Part shown: in pieces, positions 5,292 to 5,833 of the stretch
Position numbering within the stretch: the stretch's first letter is position 1
Layout: each line of letters begins with the position of its first letter
DNA from: an uncultured Clostridia bacterium
GTDB taxonomy: Bacteria; Bacillota; Clostridia; Oscillospirales; Acutalibacteraceae
Assembly: GCA_946405565.1 (NCBI GenBank)
Contig: CAMJHU010000154.1
Location: 1 to 5,833, forward strand
Direction: 5' to 3'
Length of the DNA: 5,833 nucleotides
The notes under the pieces: generated by a model
What the model was told of the DNA's origin: nothing
The model's input: only the letters and a program-made list of their open reading frames with translations
The model's database searches: none
Translations under genes and position numbers: made by a program

Positions 5292-5637
5292 AAGCTTTCT
5301 TCTGCACTACATATTCCAAATACGTTTCATGTGCCCGAAACCTGTCGTTGATGATATGAACGCTTTCTCCACCCACCGGACGAAGGTCAGGGGCTAATCC
5401 GGACAGCGCGTTTCTGACCCGGACCGTCAGCAGCGCCAGTTCATCATAGCAATGAAGGGGTACATAACAATGCACAGCGATCAGCGTGTAAACCAACTGA
5501 CGGGACTGTGCATAACGATAGGTACCCATATCCTGCACCACCACATAGGGTTTCAGGCACACGCCCTGTCTCGCGGCGGGATTCCAGACTTCCAATCCCG
5601 CCTCACACAAAGCGTCTCTGATATCCTGATAGGTCAA
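5290..5637 (-). CDS. Tail terminator protein
   Basis: A small protein of 115 residues from the preferred TTG start, or 119 residues from an in-frame GTG at 5649. It begins with an amphipathic helix (TYQDIRDALCEAGLEVW), followed by alternating beta strands (PYVVVQD, QLVYTLIAVHCYVPL), a helix (YDELALLTVRVRNALSGL) and a last strand. This is the size and alpha/beta order of siphophage tail-terminator proteins, which form a ring capping the tail tube next to the head. Its place between a gp10-like gene and the major tail protein is the standard one. The TTG start is preferred because AGGTGGG at 5651-5645 lies 7 bases before it, whereas the GTG has no recognisable ribosome binding site. The stop codon overlaps the Shine-Dalgarno of the tube gene. 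The function is inferred from synteny and fold pattern, not from a catalytic motif. Confidence 0.68.
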   Translation of the reverse strand: MTYQDIRDALCEAGLEVWNPAARQGVCLKPYVVVQDMGTYRYAQSRQLVYTLIAVHCYVPLHCYDELALLTVRVRNALSGLAPDLRPVGGESVHIINDRFRAHETYLEYVVQKKA

Positions 5638-5650
5638 ATCGATTCCCACC

Positions 5651-5833
5651 TCATTTCAACTGTGCGATACCTGCGGCAAGACCATTGAGAACCTGCGGCG
5701 CCAGCGTCTGGACAGTAGGATATAAAATCGCGTACTTCTGACCGTAATCCAATTCCAGAAAAACCGAATAAGGCATATGACCCGCGACCCCCATAGAAAC
5801 CACCTGACCTGTACGCTCCGACTGTCCTTCCAT
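5651..5833 (-). CDS. Head-tail joining / tail completion protein, HK97 gp10-like (partial, 5' end outside window)
   Basis: Sixty codons are visible, ending in TGA at 5653-5651. The reading frame begins with an ATG exactly at the window edge, which is probably an internal methionine, because proteins of this class are usually about 110-160 residues long. The visible part has the layout of the C-terminal half of HK97 gp10-type tail-completion proteins: a short beta-rich stretch containing GHMPYSVFLELDYGQKYAIL, then a proline and a final amphipathic helix (LAPQVLNGLAAGIAQLK). Such proteins sit at the head-tail interface and are encoded just before the tail terminator, as here. The next gene follows with almost no gap. 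The family assignment rests on this motif style and on synteny. The start, the full length and any N-terminal domain cannot be judged from this window. Confidence 0.6.
   Translation of the reverse strand: MEGQSERTGQVVSMGVAGHMPYSVFLELDYGQKYAILYPTVQTLAPQVLNGLAAGIAQLK

Noticed and set aside
4859..5293. A 144-codon plus-strand open frame
   Set aside because: It is antisense to the major tail protein; its histidine- and arginine-rich product mirrors the codon pattern of the real gene.
1..5833. CRISPR arrays, tRNA genes, insertion sequences, attachment sites or a diversity-generating repeat pair
   Set aside because: I looked for spaced direct repeats, tRNA-like arms, transposase motifs and adenine-biased variable repeats and saw none; the whole window is tail-gene coding sequence with gaps of about 30 bases or less.

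Overview
All ten genes read from this window lie on the minus strand and form one tightly packed tail-morphogenesis block of a long-tailed (siphovirus-like) phage or prophage. Read in the direction of transcription, from high to low coordinates, the order is: an HK97-gp10-like head-tail/tail-completion protein (partial), tail terminator, major tail tube protein, two overlapping tail-assembly chaperone frames, tape measure protein, distal tail protein (Dit), a Gp37-like baseplate hub protein, a baseplate/upper-baseplate protein, a candidate receptor-binding protein with C-terminal aromatic repeats, and the first 19 codons of one further gene. This is the classical siphophage gene order, so several assignments rest on synteny as well as on sequence motifs.

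The host is probably a member of the Bacillota, most likely a moderate-GC anaerobic Clostridia (gut Oscillospirales/Ruminococcaceae-like). The support is near-perfect AGGAGG-type Shine-Dalgarno sites before several genes, frequent TTG/GTG starts, balanced base composition, and protein styles typical of clostridial prophages. No integrase, lysis, capsid or host gene is in the window, so phage, prophage, gene-transfer-agent-like or tailocin-like status cannot be decided.

Region by region: 5833-5290 holds the end of the head-tail joining genes; 5275-4586 the tail tube subunit behind the strongest ribosome binding site; 4565-3962 the chaperone pair, overlapping in the +1 frame; 3965-3177 an unusually short tape measure protein (262 residues); 3184-1296 Dit and the hub protein, each overlapping its upstream neighbour by 8-10 bases; 1267-76 the baseplate and host-recognition proteins; 57-1 the next gene. 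No intergenic gap exceeds about 30 bases, and no promoter or terminator is visible, so the block looks like an internal piece of one late operon.

The observations most worth a second look are the very short tape measure gene, which predicts a tail of only about 40 nm or an in-frame deletion; a possible +1 frameshift site joining the two chaperone frames; a perfect 11-bp inverted repeat made of two GCGATCGC palindromes inside the hub gene; and three 13-residue aromatic repeats at the end of the putative receptor-binding protein.
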